12,795 nucleotides of DNA from JAKLKS01 sp964370855 (GTDB lineage Bacteria; Planctomycetota; JAJSAM01; JAKLKS01): contig CAYJMF010000121.1 in NCBI GenBank assembly GCA_964370855.1, forward strand, positions 1 to 12,795, in the 5' to 3' direction. Shown here piece after piece: positions 11,612-12,795 of the stretch (position 1 is the stretch's first letter; the number at the start of each line of letters is the position of its first letter). Position numbers and translations under genes: made by a program. Below the pieces are notes generated by a model. It searched no databases. It saw only the letters and a list, made by a program, of their open reading frames with translations, and had not been told where the DNA came from.

Positions 11612-12337
11612 ATGAACCGGTTCGCGGGTCTCGGTCTTTTCGGTCTGGCCGCCCTGGGCTTCGCCGCTTCCGGCTGCGCGTCCACGGACGCCGACTGGCG
11701 CGAGCGGTACCTCGAGAAGGAGCAGGACGCGAGCGGCCTCGCCTCCCAGCTGTCGGAGGAGCGCAACGCCCACTCCAACGCCGTCGCCTCCCTCGAGGAG
11801 GCCCGCGCCCGCATCCAGGATCTCGAGGCGGAGAACTCCTCCCTGAAGAGCCGCCCCGCGGAGGCCGCTCCCGCCGCCACGGACGACGTCTCCGACGCCC
11901 TCGCCCAGCTGAAGAGCAAGGGCATCGACGCCTACCAGACCGCCGACGGGAACATCGCCATCGTGATCCCCTCGGACATCAACTTCGCCGCCGGCTCCAA
12001 GGACCTCACCGCCGCCGGCAGGAAGGCCGTCGCCGCCGTCGCGGCGGAGCTCGGCGGGCAGTTCTCCGGCTTCACCGTCCGCATCGAGGGCCACACCGAC
12101 GGCGACCCCATCAAGAAGTCCAAGTTCACGGACAACTTCGAACTGGGCGCCGAGCGGGCCCTGACGGTGCTGCGCGCCCTCGTCAAGGACCACGACGTCG
12201 CCCCGGAGCGCCTCATCGCCGCCAGCCGCGGCGAGACGGTTCCCGTGTCCGACAACAAGAGCGACAAGGGCAAGGCCCGCAACCGCCGCGTCGAGGTGGT
12301 CGTGATGGTCCCGAGGGACGCGACGCTGGCCAAGTAG
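11612..12337 (+). CDS. OmpA/Pal-family peptidoglycan-binding lipoprotein
   Basis: 241 residues. A signal peptide (NRFAGLGLFGLAALGFAASGC) ends in lipobox ASGC, with C22 as the lipidated cysteine. A coiled coil follows (about 28-82, WRERYLEKEQDASGLASQL to LEAENSSLKS). The C-terminal OmpA-like domain (about 108-235) shows INFAAGSKDLT (123-133), IEGHTDGDPI (158-167), NFELGAERA (175-183) and NRRVEVVV (224-231). The aspartate and arginine expected to bind meso-diaminopimelate of peptidoglycan are in these motifs. It probably tethers the outer membrane to the cell wall. The NFELGAERA signature also recalls MotB, but there is no transmembrane plug helix, so a stator role is unlikely. ATG at 11612 has GGGAGG nine bases upstream and begins directly with the signal peptide. 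A GTG at 11570 in frame would spoil it. It is monocistronic, with its own promoter and a downstream repeat array. Confidence 0.92.
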   Translation: MNRFAGLGLFGLAALGFAASGCASTDADWRERYLEKEQDASGLASQLSEERNAHSNAVASLEEARARIQDLEAENSSLKSRPAEAAPAATDDVSDALAQLKSKGIDAYQTADGNIAIVIPSDINFAAGSKDLTAAGRKAVAAVAAELGGQFSGFTVRIEGHTDGDPIKKSKFTDNFELGAERALTVLRALVKDHDVAPERLIAASRGETVPVSDNKSDKGKARNRRVEVVVMVPRDATLAK

Positions 12338-12353
12338 GTCCGAAGCAGGCAGC

Positions 12354-12429
12354 ACGGGTCCACCGCAGAAAAACGGGTCCACCGCAGAAAAACGGGTCCA
12401 CCGCAGAAAAACGGGTCCACCGCACGAGG
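12354..12429 (+). repeat. 19-bp tandem repeat, four copies
   Basis: The unit ACGGGTCCACCGCAGAAAA is repeated exactly at 12354-12372, 12373-12391 and 12392-12410. A fourth copy at 12411-12429 has a changed end (CGAGG replaces AGAAAA). It begins 16 nt after the OmpA-family stop. The copies are adjacent with no spacers, so this is not a CRISPR array; it looks like a minisatellite that may vary in copy number. Confidence 0.93.
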
Positions 12430-12438
12430 ACGGACCCG
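12407..12438 (-). terminator. Leftward intrinsic terminator at the edge of the tandem array
   Basis: On the minus strand, CGGGTCC (12438 to 12432) and GGACCCG (12418 to 12412) form a 7-bp stem followed at once by TTTTT (12411 to 12407). This is the standard intrinsic terminator form. The upstream stem partner lies just outside the array. It would stop a leftward gene beyond the right edge of the window, facing the OmpA-family gene. Confidence 0.6.
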
Positions 12439-12549
12439 GCCGCACCACATACCGACTTCAGCATTCCGGCCCGGGCGGGGCTCCCATCCAATCTCCTATC
12501 CATTCACTTCGCCCACTCCAACCCAACCGCCTCGCCCGCCGGAACCAGG

Positions 12550-12582
12550 GGGCCGCTCCGAAAGGGGCGGCCCTCTTCGATT
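12550..12582 (+). terminator. Rightward hairpin terminator candidate
   Basis: GGGCCGCTCC (12550-12559) pairs with GGGGCGGCCC (12564-12573), with one G-T pair, around a GAAA tetraloop, followed by the T-containing TCTTCGATT. The GNRA-type loop and GC-rich stem favour a real RNA hairpin; the T-tract is weak. Confidence 0.6.
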
Positions 12583-12640
12583 CAGGGGAGGGAGGAGGGA
12601 GGGAGGAGGAGATGCCGTTCCCCGCCGTTGCCTCTACGGA

Positions 12641-12694
12641 ACCGGAACTCCGCCAGGGTGCCCGCCGTCCCCCAGGATCCAATGTCCCGATCCC
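12641..12694 (+). repeat. Dispersed repeat, family 2, copy 3
   Basis: 54 nt beginning ACCGGAACTCCGCC, identical to 1652-1705 except at four positions. It stands alone here, without an inverted partner inside the window. The GGATC/GATCC dyad is kept. Confidence 0.88.
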
Positions 12695-12749
12695 GGAGAC
12701 TCCCCCGGTACGCCTGAAGGCGTCCCTCCTCCCCTGCCTCTCCAACGGT

Positions 12750-12795
12750 CCCGGAAGCAAGGCGTCCCGTCGTTCAGGGACGCCTTGCTTCCGGG
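12750..12795. repeat. Perfect 19-bp hairpin at the window end
   Basis: CCCGGAAGCAAGGCGTCCC (12750-12768) and its exact reverse complement (12777-12795) flank an 8-nt loop. AAGGCGTCCC also occurs at 12717-12726, and a small ACGCC-TGAA-GGCGT hairpin covers 12710-12723. The window stops at the last paired base, so the dyad may be longer. A terminator or another intergenic palindrome is likely; an end-of-contig fold-back artefact cannot be excluded. Confidence 0.85.

Larger units (their letters stand above)
12338..12795. other. Gene-free right end of the window
   Basis: 458 nt with no supportable gene on either strand. It contains the 19-bp tandem array, a leftward terminator, a rightward hairpin near 12550, a purine-rich GGGAGG stretch (about 12585-12612), family 2 repeat copy 3, and a perfect hairpin at the very end. 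Confidence 0.65.

Noticed and set aside
12354..12429. CRISPR array
   Set aside because: The 19-bp units abut with no spacers and there are no cas genes.

Overview
The window is a GC-rich (about 70% or more by eye) chromosomal scaffold from a bacterium that is probably Gram-negative. Two lipoproteins, one with an OmpA/Pal-type peptidoglycan-binding domain, a prepilin peptidase, a PilZ protein and a sugar N-acetyltransferase of the surface-polysaccharide type point to a didermal, free-living lineage. The phylum cannot be fixed from the sequence; Planctomycetota, Myxococcota or Acidobacteriota-like groups are only guesses. A run of ten N (1792-1801) marks a scaffold join. Both window ends lie inside repeats, so the scaffold was probably cut at repeats. 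Coding is almost entirely chromosomal housekeeping. There is no CRISPR array, phage module, transposase, rRNA or tRNA.

Layout. 54-1448 (-): cobalamin-binding-type radical SAM enzyme. 1449-1966: gene-free divergent region with two nested inverted-repeat pairs and the N gap. 1967-2365 (+): PilZ-domain protein, then gpmI (2401-3939), a cofactor-independent phosphoglycerate mutase. 3950-4050: a perfect 34-bp inverted repeat. 4078-5451 (+): pgi, apparently leaderless, overlapping by 4 nt the potassium-channel gene ktrB/trkH (5448-7304), followed by its RCK regulatory partner ktrA/trkA (7383-8168) and by ssb (8311-8847). 8844-8969: a near-perfect palindromic pair of a repeat that also occurs at 1-57. 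8898-9569 (-): TPR lipoprotein whose last codons lie inside the repeat. 9686-10276 (+): WbpD-like N-acetyltransferase, followed and probably overlapped by a type IV prepilin peptidase (10296-11270). 11271-11611: regulatory region with a clear sigma-70-type promoter. 11612-12337 (+): OmpA-family lipoprotein. 12338-12795: non-coding, with a 19-bp tandem repeat, terminators, a second dispersed repeat and a perfect 19-bp hairpin.

How the genes work together. gpmI and pgi are central carbon enzymes. ktrB and ktrA form a potassium uptake system, and ktrB is translationally coupled to pgi. The acetyltransferase, prepilin peptidase, PilZ protein and lipoproteins belong to envelope and surface functions. 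No new multi-gene system stands out. What the genes do not explain is the density of palindromic intergenic repeats: three unrelated families, two of them as inverted pairs resembling REP/BIME elements, plus a tandem array that carries a leftward intrinsic terminator.
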